From assembly GCA_016888885.1 (NCBI GenBank), contig CP069437.1, positions 372,001 through 436,000 on the forward strand: 64,000 bases of DNA, in the 5' to 3' direction. The stretch is from Faucicola sp902506215 (GTDB taxonomy: Bacteria > Pseudomonadota > Gammaproteobacteria > Pseudomonadales > Moraxellaceae). The position numbers and the translations under genes were made by a program. Below the pieces are notes generated by a model. It was not told the origin of the DNA and did not search any database. It saw only the letters and a program-made list of their open reading frames with translations. Below are positions 1-8,682 of this stretch, piece by piece (the first letter of the stretch is position 1; every line of letters starts with the position of its first letter).

Positions 1-335
1 TTCACCCAAACGGTATGGGCAAACGTTTCACTAATCACCAACTGCACAGCGGATAGATAATCACTCAATGACAATACGGTATCGCTTAACGCCTGTTGTA
101 GTTGGCTATTGCGATCTTGAATGGCTAATTGTTCGCTAAAGTCATCATCGTTTAAGCTATCAACGCTTAAGTTATCAACACTGCCACGCTTTGTAGTTGC
201 TTTATTGTCAGGCTCACCATCGTCAAGCAGTGCCAAAAATACGTCATCAGCCTGATTTGATGGGGTGGTTTGCAAATCCAGTCGTGCGAGCTGCTCTTCA
301 ATTGATTTGATAACGGTTTTGGAAGCTTTTGCCAT
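1..335 (-). CDS. xseA: Exodeoxyribonuclease VII large subunit, N-terminal part (runs off the left edge)
   Basis: The reading frame is open from an ATG at 335 to the window edge (111 codons). After a poorly conserved acidic leader of about 80 residues it reads LSLSDYLSAVQLVISETFAHTVWV, shown here only as LSDYLSAVQ and ETFAHTVWV, which matches the start of the OB-fold domain of XseA where family members read 'LSVSELN...VWV.GEISN'. XseA with XseB forms the exonuclease that degrades single-stranded DNA in the cytoplasm. The catalytic part lies outside the window. The leader (residues 1 to 80) is longer than in E. coli and rich in Asp and Ser. The gene is divergent from sbp. Identification rests on a short segment, so confidence is moderate. 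Confidence 0.66.
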   Translation of the reverse strand, partial: MAKASKTVIKSIEEQLARLDLQTTPSNQADDVFLALLDDGEPDNKATTKRGSVDNLSVDSLNDDDFSEQLAIQDRNSQLQQALSDTVLSLSDYLSAVQLVISETFAHTVWV

Positions 336-441
336 GGCGGATTCTTGATAATTAAAAATAAAATTGTAGGCGAAAATGATAAAACTGACAACGTGACATT
401 TGTGATTTAGGTAGATGCAGGTTGCTAAATTTTTGATTTTA

Positions 442-472
442 AATATTACATTATATTTTATAATGTAATATT
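442..472. promoter_or_regulatory. 14-bp perfect inverted repeat between xseA and sbp
   Basis: The arm AATATTACATTATA (442-455) is followed by three T and its exact reverse complement (459-472). It lies between the divergent xseA and sbp genes, 40 bp upstream of a promoter-like sequence. It is too AT-rich and wrongly placed to be a terminator for either gene. An operator is the simplest reading; the binding protein is unknown. Confidence 0.5.
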
Positions 473-511
473 CAGAAGTGGAATATAGATAAAGAATAAT
501 ATTGTTTTTGC

Positions 512-539
512 TTGACGATGATTTTTTATAAAATAGAAT
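512..539 (+). promoter_or_regulatory. Probable sigma-70 promoter for sbp
   Basis: TTGACG (512-517) and TAGAAT (534-539) are separated by 16 bp, about 50 bp upstream of the sbp start. Both hexamers are one base from consensus. Confidence 0.5.
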
Positions 540-590
540 GAATTTAAATTTTTATAGATTGATTTTTATACATTGAGATGAGGGGTGACC

Positions 591-1739
591 ATGATGACTG
601 TTAGTTTTCAAAAAAAAACTAAGGTTCAACACAAAACCGTAGCTGTGCTATCAAGTCTGGCGTTATTAGGCGTGAGCCTGGCGGGCTGTTCACGTGCGCC
701 CACCCAGCAAGACCAACAAGCCGCTTCAGGTCAAGCCGCTACGCAATCAAATAAAGTTGCGAGCGATAAAGGCGCTATTAAACTGCTCAATGTCTCCTAT
801 GACGTCGCGCGTGACTTTTATAAAAGCTACAATCCCATGTTTATCAAATACTACGAAGCCAAAAATAAGGGCAAAACCATTGATATCCAGCAATCGCATG
901 GCGGCTCTAGCAAACAAGCGCTCGCAGTTGCCAACGGTCTGCAAGCGGACGTGGTGAGTATGAACCAAGGCTCAGATATAGAGCTGTTGGTGAAAAAAGG
1001 CTTGGTGGCGCAAGATTGGCAAAGCCAATTCCCAAATAAAGCAGTACCCTATACCAGTGCCATCGTGTTTTTGGTGCGTAAAGACAACCCAAAACAAATC
1101 AAAGACTGGTCTGATTTGGCAAAACCCGGCGTACAAATCGTCCTTGCCAACCCAAAAACCACGGGTAATGGGCGTTATGCCTTCTTAGGTGCGTATGGCT
1201 ACGGCTTACATAGTTTTAATAAAGATGAAAGCAAAACCAAAAACTTTGTCAAAGACCTGCTCAAAAATGTGCCGGTATATGAAAATGGGGGGCGTGCGGC
1301 GACGACCACGTTCTTACAACGTCAAATTGGCGATGTGTTAGTCACCTTTGAAAATGAAGCCAATCTCGCGGTTAAACAGTTTGGTAAAGGCGATGTGCAA
1401 ATTGTCTATCCAAGCTACACCATATCAGCAGAAAACCCCGTGGCGATTGTTAAATCAGTGACCGATAAAAAAGGCACCAACGAAGCAGCGAAAGCCTATC
1501 TTGATTATTTATGGAGCGAGCCTGCCCAGCAATTGGCGGCAGATTTATACCTGCGCCCAAGCGACGCGGCGGTACTGGCTAAAAATCAAGATAAATTACC
1601 CGCGCTTACCACCTTTAGTCCCAATGCCGAATTTGGTAGCTGGACGGATATCATGACCAAATACTTCAAAGATGGGGGCGTCTTTGATCAACTAGCCAGC
1701 CCAACGAGTACCATAGCATCGGCACCTGCGGCAAAATAG
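591..1739 (+). CDS. sbp: Sulfate/thiosulfate-binding lipoprotein of ABC importer
   Basis: This is the extracytoplasmic sulfate-binding component that delivers sulfate to the CysTW channel. A signal sequence with a lipobox (LLGVSLAGC, about residues 25-35) precedes an Ala/Gln-rich linker, so the mature protein is probably lipid-anchored at Cys rather than free in the periplasm as in E. coli. Family motifs include LLNVSYDVARDFYK near residue 65, QSHGGSSKQALAV and NPKTTGNGRYAFLGAYGYG. The frame also offers a GTG six bases upstream, but the Shine-Dalgarno GAGGGG at 580-585 fits the ATG at 591. It is followed by a terminator and then cysT, cysW and cysA. A thiosulfate preference (CysP) cannot be excluded. 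Confidence 0.9.
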   Translation: MMTVSFQKKTKVQHKTVAVLSSLALLGVSLAGCSRAPTQQDQQAASGQAATQSNKVASDKGAIKLLNVSYDVARDFYKSYNPMFIKYYEAKNKGKTIDIQQSHGGSSKQALAVANGLQADVVSMNQGSDIELLVKKGLVAQDWQSQFPNKAVPYTSAIVFLVRKDNPKQIKDWSDLAKPGVQIVLANPKTTGNGRYAFLGAYGYGLHSFNKDESKTKNFVKDLLKNVPVYENGGRAATTTFLQRQIGDVLVTFENEANLAVKQFGKGDVQIVYPSYTISAENPVAIVKSVTDKKGTNEAAKAYLDYLWSEPAQQLAADLYLRPSDAAVLAKNQDKLPALTTFSPNAEFGSWTDIMTKYFKDGGVFDQLASPTSTIASAPAAK

Positions 1740-1760
1740 TTGGCTGTTTTTACCTCACAA

Positions 1761-1785
1761 AACCAGAGTTCGGCTCTGGTTTTTT
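1761..1785 (+). terminator. Rho-independent terminator after sbp
   Basis: An 8-bp stem AACCAGAG/CTCTGGTT with loop TTCGG is followed by a run of T. It may attenuate rather than stop transcription, since the channel genes follow 190 bp further on. Confidence 0.8.
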
Positions 1786-1972
1786 ATTCTAGCTAAGAAT
1801 ATTTAAAGCGCATAAATATAGTTTGGAATATCAAAGTGAGATGGTACTATAGCCGTGCTTAAGATTTTGGATGCAGAGCTTTTTGTATCTTTATTTCTGG
1901 ATTTTTATTTTTGTATGTTTATTATTTTAAATTCTGACGTAGTCTACCGATTATTAGTAAAGGAAGCCCTGC

Positions 1973-2875
1973 ATGGCCAGCATCAATGCCAACCATCAAG
2001 CCGATTTAGCCTCAACCAATCAGCCTAAAACACCCTTAAAACGCAATAAAAAGCGCCATATCATGCCGTTTTTTAATTTGAGTTTGGGCATTAGTGTGTT
2101 GGCATTGTCGATTATCGTGCTGTTGCCATTTGTGGCGATGGTAATGACAGCCGCCGATATGGGCGTGGCAGGGTTTATCAAAACCATTGCCGAGCCGCGC
2201 GTCAAGGCGGCGATTGAACTGTCACTAAAAATGTCATTGCTAGCGACATTGACCAATTTGGTGTTTGGTACGCTGATTGCATGGGTACTGGTGCGCTATG
2301 AGTTTTGGGGAAAGTCGATTTTAAATGCGCTGGTGGATTTGCCCTTTGCTTTGCCAACGGCAGTAATGGGGATTTCGCTAGCAACCTTGTATGCACCCAA
2401 TGGTTTAATCGGGCAGTTTTTTGCGCCATTTGGCATTAAAATTGCTTTTACCCCTATTGGTATTTGGTTGGCGCTGATTGTGGTAAGTTTGCCGTTTATT
2501 GTGCGTGCGGTGCAACCTGTGCTTGCGGAGCTGTCGCCAGAATATGAAGAGGCTGCATCGGTGCTGGGTGCTGGGAGATTGACAACTTTTAGACGGGTCA
2601 TCTTGCCGGAGTTGTATCCTGCCTTGCTGATGGGCTCAGGCATGATGTTTGCGCGGGCGACGGGGGAGTATGGCTCGGTGATTTTTATTGCGGGTAATTT
2701 ACCGATGAAATCTGAGATTTTGCCGTTAATCATTATTGGTAAGCTTGAAAGCTTTGATGTGCAAGGCGCTGCCGCGGTTGCTTTGTTTATGTTGATGATT
2801 TCTTTTGTGATTTTATTTGCCATTAATGCCTTGCAGTGGCTATTTACCAAACGTATGGGCGGGGCAAGTGCATGA
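1973..2875 (+). CDS. cysT: Sulfate ABC transporter permease CysT (CysU)
   Basis: Inner-membrane channel subunit of the sulfate importer. After a hydrophilic, Lys-rich N-terminus (to about residue 35) it has about six hydrophobic segments. The permease EAA-type loop is visible as EYEEAASVLGAGRLTTFRRV around residue 190, and the family segments VDLPFALPTAVMGISLATLY and ARATGEYGSVIFIAGN are present. The start has a good Shine-Dalgarno (AAGGAAG, 1961-1967). Its stop overlaps the cysW start by ATGA, indicating translational coupling. Confidence 0.93.
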   Translation: MASINANHQADLASTNQPKTPLKRNKKRHIMPFFNLSLGISVLALSIIVLLPFVAMVMTAADMGVAGFIKTIAEPRVKAAIELSLKMSLLATLTNLVFGTLIAWVLVRYEFWGKSILNALVDLPFALPTAVMGISLATLYAPNGLIGQFFAPFGIKIAFTPIGIWLALIVVSLPFIVRAVQPVLAELSPEYEEAASVLGAGRLTTFRRVILPELYPALLMGSGMMFARATGEYGSVIFIAGNLPMKSEILPLIIIGKLESFDVQGAAAVALFMLMISFVILFAINALQWLFTKRMGGASA

Positions 2876-3726
2876 TAGATAGCAGCCAATATCCTTACCA
2901 AACCCAAGCCGCAACCCGTGAGCCGACATGGCTACGTTATACCTTAATTGGTATTGCGGTGGCGTTTATGACGCTAATGCTAGTGATTCCGCTGCTATCG
3001 GTGTTTTATGAAGCCTTAAAATCTGGCTGGCAGTTGTATGTGGCTGCCTTGACCGATCACGAGGCGTTATCCGCTATCAAGCTTACCTTGATTACGGCGC
3101 TGATTGTGGTGCCGATTAATACGGTGATTGGGATTGCATTAGCCTGGCTATTGACCCGATTTGATTTTAAAGGTAAACAATTTCTCACCACGCTGCTAGA
3201 TTTGCCATTTTCAGTGTCGCCTGTGGTCGCAGGCTTGATGTTTGTGGCACTACTGGGCGCCAACACTTGGCTTGGCGGCTGGCTAGAATACTTTGGTTTT
3301 CAGGTGATTTTTGCCATTCCCGGTATCGTGCTTGCCACCATGTTTGTGACTTTTCCATTCGTGGCGCGTGAAGTGATTCCGCTGATGCAGTCGCAGGGTA
3401 GCAGTGAAGAGCAAGCGGCATTAACACTGGGCGCGTCAGGCTGGCAAATGTTTTGGCGGGTGACGCTACCCAATATCAAATGGGCATTGCTATACGGTAT
3501 TATTTTGACCAATGCGCGTGCGATGGGTGAGTTTGGCGCGGTGAGTGTGGTCTCAGGTCATATTCGCGGTGAAACCAATACCATGCCGCTATTGGTTGAG
3601 ATTGCTTATAATGAATACAACATGACGGCAGCGTTTGCGTTGTCGAGTTTGTTGGCGTTGTTGGCGCTCGTTACCTTAATCGTGCAGCAGGCGTTGACTA
3701 AACGTCAGTCTGGCAATGATGAATAA
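2872..3726 (+). CDS. cysW: Sulfate ABC transporter permease CysW
   Basis: Second channel subunit, partner of CysT. Family features are LLDLPFSVSPVVAGLMFVALLG, the EAA loop EEQAALTLGASGWQMFWRVTLP and NARAMGEFGAVSVVSGHI. An ATG at 2836 is in frame, but that would place 12 codons inside cysT. The ATG at 2872, overlapping the cysT stop (ATGA), is the natural coupled start and gives 284 residues, near the usual length. About six membrane segments are visible. The gene is followed by cysA after 41 bp. Confidence 0.93.
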   Translation: MIDSSQYPYQTQAATREPTWLRYTLIGIAVAFMTLMLVIPLLSVFYEALKSGWQLYVAALTDHEALSAIKLTLITALIVVPINTVIGIALAWLLTRFDFKGKQFLTTLLDLPFSVSPVVAGLMFVALLGANTWLGGWLEYFGFQVIFAIPGIVLATMFVTFPFVAREVIPLMQSQGSSEEQAALTLGASGWQMFWRVTLPNIKWALLYGIILTNARAMGEFGAVSVVSGHIRGETNTMPLLVEIAYNEYNMTAAFALSSLLALLALVTLIVQQALTKRQSGNDE

Positions 3727-3767
3727 CATTGATGCAATTTAAATTTAAAAAAAGTTAAGAGAATACC

Positions 3768-4508
3768 ATGAGTATCGAAATCCGTGATATCACTAAACAG
3801 TTTGGTCGCTTTACTGCACTACAACCGATTAATTTAACCGTACCGACGGGCAAACTAACCTCGCTCTTGGGACCTTCAGGCTGTGGTAAGACTACCTTAC
3901 TGCGCATCATCGCAGGGCTTGAGCTTGCCGATACGGGGCGTATTTTGTTTGATGGTGAAGATGTGACCGATGTGCCTGTGCAGCAGCGTCATATCGGCTT
4001 TATGTTCCAGCATTACGCGTTATTTCGCCATATGACCGTGTTTGATAACGTGGCGTTTGGCTTGACCGTCATGCCAAAAAATAAACGCCTAAGCAACGCG
4101 GAAATCAGCAAAAAGGTCAATTATCTGCTGGAGCTGGTGCAACTATCCCAAACCGCAAAAAAATACCCGCATCAACTCTCAGGCGGTCAGCGTCAGCGTA
4201 TCGCATTGGCGCGTGCACTAGCGGTAGAGCCTAAGCTATTGTTACTCGATGAGCCATTTGGCGCCCTCGATGCCAAGGTGCGTAAAGAATTACGCGCTTG
4301 GCTGCGCTCAATTCATCATGAGCTCGGTGTCACCAGTATTTTAGTGACCCATGACCAAGAAGAAGCGGCAGAATTATCCGATGAAATTGTGGTGATGAAC
4401 CAAGGTCAAATCGTGCAAGTTGGGGATTATGAGACGCTGGTCAATCATCCCTCGAATCATTTTGTCGCCAATTTTCTGCAAGATTCGCACGTCGAATATG
4501 TGATTTAG
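3768..4508 (+). CDS. cysA: Sulfate ABC transporter ATP-binding protein, short form
   Basis: ATPase of the sulfate importer on the cytoplasmic face of the membrane. Walker A GPSGCGKTTLL (about residues 35-45), Q-loop FMFQHYALF, signature LSGGQRQRIALARAL, Walker B LLLLDEPFGALDA and the switch His in LVTHDQEEA are all present. At 246 residues it ends soon after the core domain. E. coli CysA is about 365 residues and has a C-terminal regulatory TOBE-type domain that is missing here. The stop is followed by a clean terminator, so this looks like a natural short form and not a broken gene. Confidence 0.92.
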   Translation: MSIEIRDITKQFGRFTALQPINLTVPTGKLTSLLGPSGCGKTTLLRIIAGLELADTGRILFDGEDVTDVPVQQRHIGFMFQHYALFRHMTVFDNVAFGLTVMPKNKRLSNAEISKKVNYLLELVQLSQTAKKYPHQLSGGQRQRIALARALAVEPKLLLLDEPFGALDAKVRKELRAWLRSIHHELGVTSILVTHDQEEAAELSDEIVVMNQGQIVQVGDYETLVNHPSNHFVANFLQDSHVEYVI

Positions 4509-4537
4509 CTTGTTTAAATTCAGCTTAGTTGAGCAAT

Positions 4538-4567
4538 AAAAAAAGAAGCCGCGTGCTTCTTTTTTTT
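4538..4567. terminator. Terminator after cysA
   Basis: Stem AGAAGC/GCTTCT (4544-4549 and 4555-4560) is flanked by A and T runs, so it can work in both directions. The plus-strand reading ends cysA. Confidence 0.85.
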
Positions 4568-4585
4568 GCTAAAGGCTGGATAAAA

Positions 4586-4612
4586 AAAAGGGTATTATCA
4601 CATACCCTTTTT
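4586..4612. terminator. Terminator between convergent cysA and sat
   Basis: Stem GGGTAT/ATACCC (4590-4595 and 4602-4607) is flanked by A-rich and T-rich runs. It is placed just downstream of sat on the minus strand. Confidence 0.8.
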
Positions 4613-4652
4613 ATCGATGGATTATCGATTGATAAATGAAACCTCACAATGA

Positions 4653-5909
4653 TTATTTTGCAGAGTGACCGGTTAGCTCAACTTTATGTTTTTGATGATC
4701 TTCTAAGCCTTCATAGTACTTACGAAGTACCGCTAACACTTCTGGACGGCTAAAGTTATCAGGCACGTCTTCCCCTTCCGATAAGGCTTTACGCAATTTG
4801 GTACCTGAGACTTTGACATGATGGCTGGCATCGTGTGGGCAAGTTTTGGTCGATGCCATCGAGTCACAAGCGTCACACCAGAATGTCCAGTCAATTTTTA
4901 ACGGTTGGGTGATTAAATCATTCGGTTTGAGCGTATCAAAAATATGCTGCGCATCAAACGCGCCATAGTAATCACCCACGCCCGCATGGTCTCGCCCGAC
5001 AATCAAATGGCTACAGCCGTAGTTTTGACGGAATAAGGCATGTAATAACGCTTCACGCGGACCGGCGTAGCGCATATCTAGTGGATAGCCTGCTTGGATG
5101 ACGGTGTCTTTACGGAAGTAATGGTCGATTAAGGTACCAATGGCTTCTTGGCGTACATCTGCAGGAATATCCCCAGGTTTTAATGCGCCAAGCAATGAAT
5201 GAATGAGTACGCCATCACAGATTTCAATGGCGATTTTGGCAAGGTATTCATGTGAGCGGTGCATCGGGTTACGGGTTTGGAAGGCAGCGACGGTTTTCCA
5301 GCCATTTTGAGTAAAGATGTCACGGGTTTGTGCCGGGGTGAGGTAGATATCACCATATTTGCTCGGGAATTCGCCTTCGCTTAATACCACCACATCGCCC
5401 GCTAGGTTGACATCACCTTGTGCCATCACCATGGCAACGCCGGGATGCTCAATCTCTGTGGTGCCAAAGACGGTTTGGCATTCGTGCGCTTTATCAATGC
5501 GGTATTTTTCGCTTAAGGTCAAAATCCCCATGATTTCGCCTTGGTATTCCAGCGCAATGTCATCGCCTAGGTTTAGCGTATCGGCAGTGGCAGCATCGGT
5601 CGATAGGGTAATAGGAATGGGCCAAAACACGCCCGCATTGTCGCCAGTGGTTAAATGCATATTGTCACATACGCTTTGCCAGTCTGCTTGGTTCATAAAA
5701 CCATCTAGCGGGGTAAAGCCGCCAATACCGAGCATAATCAAATCACCGGCTTCACGGGAGCTGATTTGGATTTTTGGCAGATTTTTGGCTTTTTGCTGGG
5801 CAGCGGTTAGCGCATCGCCTTTAAGTAATTTTTCTTTTAATGTGTCACTACCGTGCGGTGGGACCAGTTGGCTTAGAGAATGGAGGGTTGAAGTGGCGCT
5901 TTGGCTCAT
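4653..5909 (-). CDS. sat: Sulfate adenylyltransferase (ATP sulfurylase), single-chain Sat type
   Basis: Makes adenosine 5'-phosphosulfate (APS) from ATP and sulfate, the first step of sulfate assimilation after import. The ATP-binding QTRNPMHRSH motif (residues 211-220) is present. So are the GRDHAGVGDYYGAFDA segment and, near the C-terminus, VSGTKLRKALSEGEDVPDNFSRPEV. A cysteine cluster CDACDSMASTKTC, probably zinc-binding, is also typical of this group. The 418-residue length fits the single-polypeptide Sat family and not the CysD/CysN pair of E. coli. The N-terminus contains PUA-like LPKIQISSREAGDLIMLGIGGFTPLDGFM. It is convergent with cysA and divergent from the sulfite reductase gene; the 265-bp divergent gap probably holds both promoters. 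Confidence 0.93.
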   Translation of the reverse strand: MSQSATSTLHSLSQLVPPHGSDTLKEKLLKGDALTAAQQKAKNLPKIQISSREAGDLIMLGIGGFTPLDGFMNQADWQSVCDNMHLTTGDNAGVFWPIPITLSTDAATADTLNLGDDIALEYQGEIMGILTLSEKYRIDKAHECQTVFGTTEIEHPGVAMVMAQGDVNLAGDVVVLSEGEFPSKYGDIYLTPAQTRDIFTQNGWKTVAAFQTRNPMHRSHEYLAKIAIEICDGVLIHSLLGALKPGDIPADVRQEAIGTLIDHYFRKDTVIQAGYPLDMRYAGPREALLHALFRQNYGCSHLIVGRDHAGVGDYYGAFDAQHIFDTLKPNDLITQPLKIDWTFWCDACDSMASTKTCPHDASHHVKVSGTKLRKALSEGEDVPDNFSRPEVLAVLRKYYEGLEDHQKHKVELTGHSAK

Positions 5910-6174
5910 CGGATATCCTATATTAGCGGGTCAAAATTAACGTGTCAAAAAAACAGACGGTTCAAAAAGATTAAGGTAGCGTATAATAGAATATTGCACT
6001 TCGCAATAATAAATGCAGTAACTCGATATATTTATGTAAAAATGGAATTTACTAAAAACCCCTTGGGCATTTATGATAGGCAGGTTAAAATTTCACCCAG
6101 TTGAAATGGCTGCAAAAGCTAAAATTTAAATTTAATTTGTAATTAGAATTTGTATTAGTGACATAGGAATCCGC

Positions 6175-7884
6175 ATGTATAAATACAACGCAATTGACCA
6201 ACAATTGGTAGACGATCGGGTCGAGCAGTTTCGCGACCAAACCCGACGTTATTTGGCTGGCGAGCTCAGTGAAGAAGCATACTTGCCATTACGCCTGATG
6301 AATGGTCTATATATTCAGCGTCATGCGCCGATGCTTCGCGTGGCGATTCCTTATGGTCTGCTTGCGACGTATCAACTGCGTAAACTTGCCGACATCAGCG
6401 AAAAATACGACCGTGGCTATGGTCATATCACCACCCGTACCAATATGCAATTTAACTGGCCAAAATTAGAAGAGGTGCCCGATATTTTGGCAGAATTGGC
6501 ATCGGTACAAATGCATGCGATTCAAACCTCGGGCAACTGTATCCGCAATACCACCACCGACCAGTTTGCCGGTGTGACGGCTGATGAAATCGCCGATCCG
6601 CGCCCATATTGTGAAATCATTCGCCAATGGTCAACGTTTCACCCAGAATTTACCTATTTACCGCGTAAATTTAAAATTGCGGTCATCGGTACTCGGGAAG
6701 ACCGTGCGGCGACCCAGCTGCATGATATTGGCCTGCATGTGGTCAAAAATGACGCAGGTGACATCGGCTTTGAAGTGATTGTGGGCGGTGGTCTAGGGCG
6801 CACCCCTGTGATTGGTAAAGTGATTCGTCCGTTTTTACCGGAACGCCATTTACTCTCTTATTTAGATGCCATCTTACGTATCTACAACCAATACGGTCGC
6901 CGTGACAACAAATACAAAGCGCGTATCAAGATTTTGGTTGAAAGTATGGGCGCCGAAGCGTTTTCACGAATCGTGGAAGAAGATTGGGAAAAATACAATA
7001 AAGACGGTGCGTTAACACTGACAGCTGAACAAATTGAACACGCCAAAACCTACTTTCCACCGCCAGCGTATCAAACATTTAGCCAACAACAATTACAAGC
7101 TAGCCAAGAAAAACTGTCTGCCCAGTTTGAAGATAGCGAGTTTGTGCGTTGGTTTAACCAAAATACTCGCGAGCATAAAGTCAAAGGCTATCAGGTGGTG
7201 ATTATCTCACTCAAACACTTTATGCAAGACACGGGCGATATCACCGCCACCCAAATGCGCGTGGTGGCTGATTTGGCGGATAAATACAGCTTTGGTGAAG
7301 TGCGCGGCACCCATCATCAAAACTTGGTGCTCACGGACGTCAAACTTGAAGATGTATATGAGGTCTATCAGGTGCTCAAACAATACCACCTTGCCCGACC
7401 AAATATTGGCTTATTGACGGATATTATCTCATGTCCAGGCTTTGACTATTGCTCATTGGCTAATGCCAGTACCTTAAATATCGTTAACCAAGTCAACCAA
7501 TATTTCCAAGACGCAGACTTTGTCCATGATATTGGTGAAATTCGCCTAAATATGTCAGGCTGTATGAATGCCTGCGCGCATCACCATGTCGCCGATATCG
7601 GTATTTTGGGTGTGGATAAAAAAGGCGAGCATTGGTACCAAATCTCGCTGGGTGGTAGATCGGGTCAAAACGCCAAATTAGGCGATATTTTGGGTAAAGC
7701 AGTGCCTGTCGATGCGGTTGCGGCGACGGTGGATGATATCCTGCAAGTCTATCTTAAATATCGCCAAGCGGCGGATACCGATTTTGGTAGTGAAACATTT
7801 GCCGAAGTGGTCGATCGTATCGGCATTGAGCCATTTAAAGAGTATGTATATCGTGACAAATCAGAACAGCCGGTGGAGGGATAA
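6175..7884 (+). CDS. cysI: Sulfite reductase, siroheme hemoprotein (nitrite/sulfite reductase family)
   Basis: Six-electron reduction of sulfite to sulfide in the cytoplasm. Siroheme and [4Fe-4S] ligands are visible as CPGFDYC (about residues 418-424) and SGCMNAC (about 461-467), with the duplicated ferredoxin-like halves typical of the family (VAIPYGLLATYQLRKLADI near residue 58; GYQVVIISLKHF near 338). The length of 569 is normal. No CysJ flavoprotein is adjacent, so the electron donor is probably a ferredoxin or another protein. The gene is followed three bases later by the DUF934 gene, the usual pairing in Pseudomonas-type sulfite reductase operons. A nitrite reductase role is unlikely in this sulfur context. 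Confidence 0.88.
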   Translation: MYKYNAIDQQLVDDRVEQFRDQTRRYLAGELSEEAYLPLRLMNGLYIQRHAPMLRVAIPYGLLATYQLRKLADISEKYDRGYGHITTRTNMQFNWPKLEEVPDILAELASVQMHAIQTSGNCIRNTTTDQFAGVTADEIADPRPYCEIIRQWSTFHPEFTYLPRKFKIAVIGTREDRAATQLHDIGLHVVKNDAGDIGFEVIVGGGLGRTPVIGKVIRPFLPERHLLSYLDAILRIYNQYGRRDNKYKARIKILVESMGAEAFSRIVEEDWEKYNKDGALTLTAEQIEHAKTYFPPPAYQTFSQQQLQASQEKLSAQFEDSEFVRWFNQNTREHKVKGYQVVIISLKHFMQDTGDITATQMRVVADLADKYSFGEVRGTHHQNLVLTDVKLEDVYEVYQVLKQYHLARPNIGLLTDIISCPGFDYCSLANASTLNIVNQVNQYFQDADFVHDIGEIRLNMSGCMNACAHHHVADIGILGVDKKGEHWYQISLGGRSGQNAKLGDILGKAVPVDAVAATVDDILQVYLKYRQAADTDFGSETFAEVVDRIGIEPFKEYVYRDKSEQPVEG

Positions 7885-7887
7885 GCC

Positions 7888-8463
7888 ATGGCACTCATTA
7901 ACCAAAGCCAAGTGATTGACAATGTAAAGTCCGTGAGCGTGAGTATTCATGAGCAAAAAATCGAGCATATCGACCCATCCCAGTATGCCTCAGATATCAC
8001 TGAAATTTTGGTGGACTATCGCCCTGTCCAATTTAGCGAGAAAAATCCGCCAAAACCACAGTTAGAAGCGGATGATTTGGTAGCATTATCCAATCGGTTG
8101 GGCGATAAAAAACTGGGTATTATTCTATCAGGTGCCAGTGATTATCAGTTTTTGCACCAGGACTTTGTCAAAGTGATGCCGCTATTGTCGGTGATTGTGA
8201 TTGATTTTCATGGTTTTCGTGATGGACGCGGTTATAGTTTGGCGAAAAAAATCCAACTACACCCCAGTTATAACCCCGCTATAGTGTTGCGCGCTAGTGG
8301 TGATATCTTGCCAGATACCTTGCAGCTGCTTACCGAAGTAGGGTTTAGTGAGTTTGATATTGATGACAGTGATTTTAACCCCGGTTGGTTTGATTATTTT
8401 GTCGATATCAAACACCGTTATACAGGGCGCAGTGTGACGCAATTACCGATTTTTGCCAATTAA
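7888..8463 (+). CDS. DUF934 protein, sulfite reductase partner
   Basis: A 191-residue protein of the DUF934 family, which habitually follows the siroheme sulfite reductase gene in Pseudomonas-like bacteria. The C-terminal segments DYQFLHQDFVKVMPLLSVIVIDFHGFRDGRGYSLAKKI and GFSEFDIDD are typical of it (the first spans about residues 84-120). No catalytic motif is obvious. Its role is thought to be accessory to sulfite reduction, possibly in electron delivery, but that is inferred from linkage. It starts three bases after the cysI stop and was probably co-transcribed with it. A terminator follows at 8486. Confidence 0.82.
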   Translation: MALINQSQVIDNVKSVSVSIHEQKIEHIDPSQYASDITEILVDYRPVQFSEKNPPKPQLEADDLVALSNRLGDKKLGIILSGASDYQFLHQDFVKVMPLLSVIVIDFHGFRDGRGYSLAKKIQLHPSYNPAIVLRASGDILPDTLQLLTEVGFSEFDIDDSDFNPGWFDYFVDIKHRYTGRSVTQLPIFAN

Positions 8464-8485
8464 TTGTTGGGTGATGCCAAGATTG

Positions 8486-8510
8486 AGCGAATTTAAGGGT
8501 TCGCTTTTTT
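8486..8510 (+). terminator. Terminator after DUF934 gene
   Basis: Stem AGCGAA/TTCGCT with an 8-nt loop is followed by six T. Confidence 0.7.
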
Positions 8511-8682
8511 AATGTTAGCAAGTTGCTACGGTGTCGTTTCTAACTTCTGGTTTCTGCATTTCCAGTCAATTTGTTAATTCTAAATTTTCATAATAATATC
8601 ATTAAAAATCATTTTTTAAACATCGCCTAATTGATTAGCATAGCGTATCCCAATTTTTCACCATAAAACATTAGGAAATCCA

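Noticed and set aside
167..391. Minus-strand 74-aa frame at the left edge
   Set aside because: It is a shadow of the xseA frame, which starts at 335 and matches a known protein.
2296..2907. 203-aa minus-strand frame opposite cysT
   Set aside because: It lies wholly opposite a well-supported permease gene and has no recognisable features beyond those forced by the sense strand.
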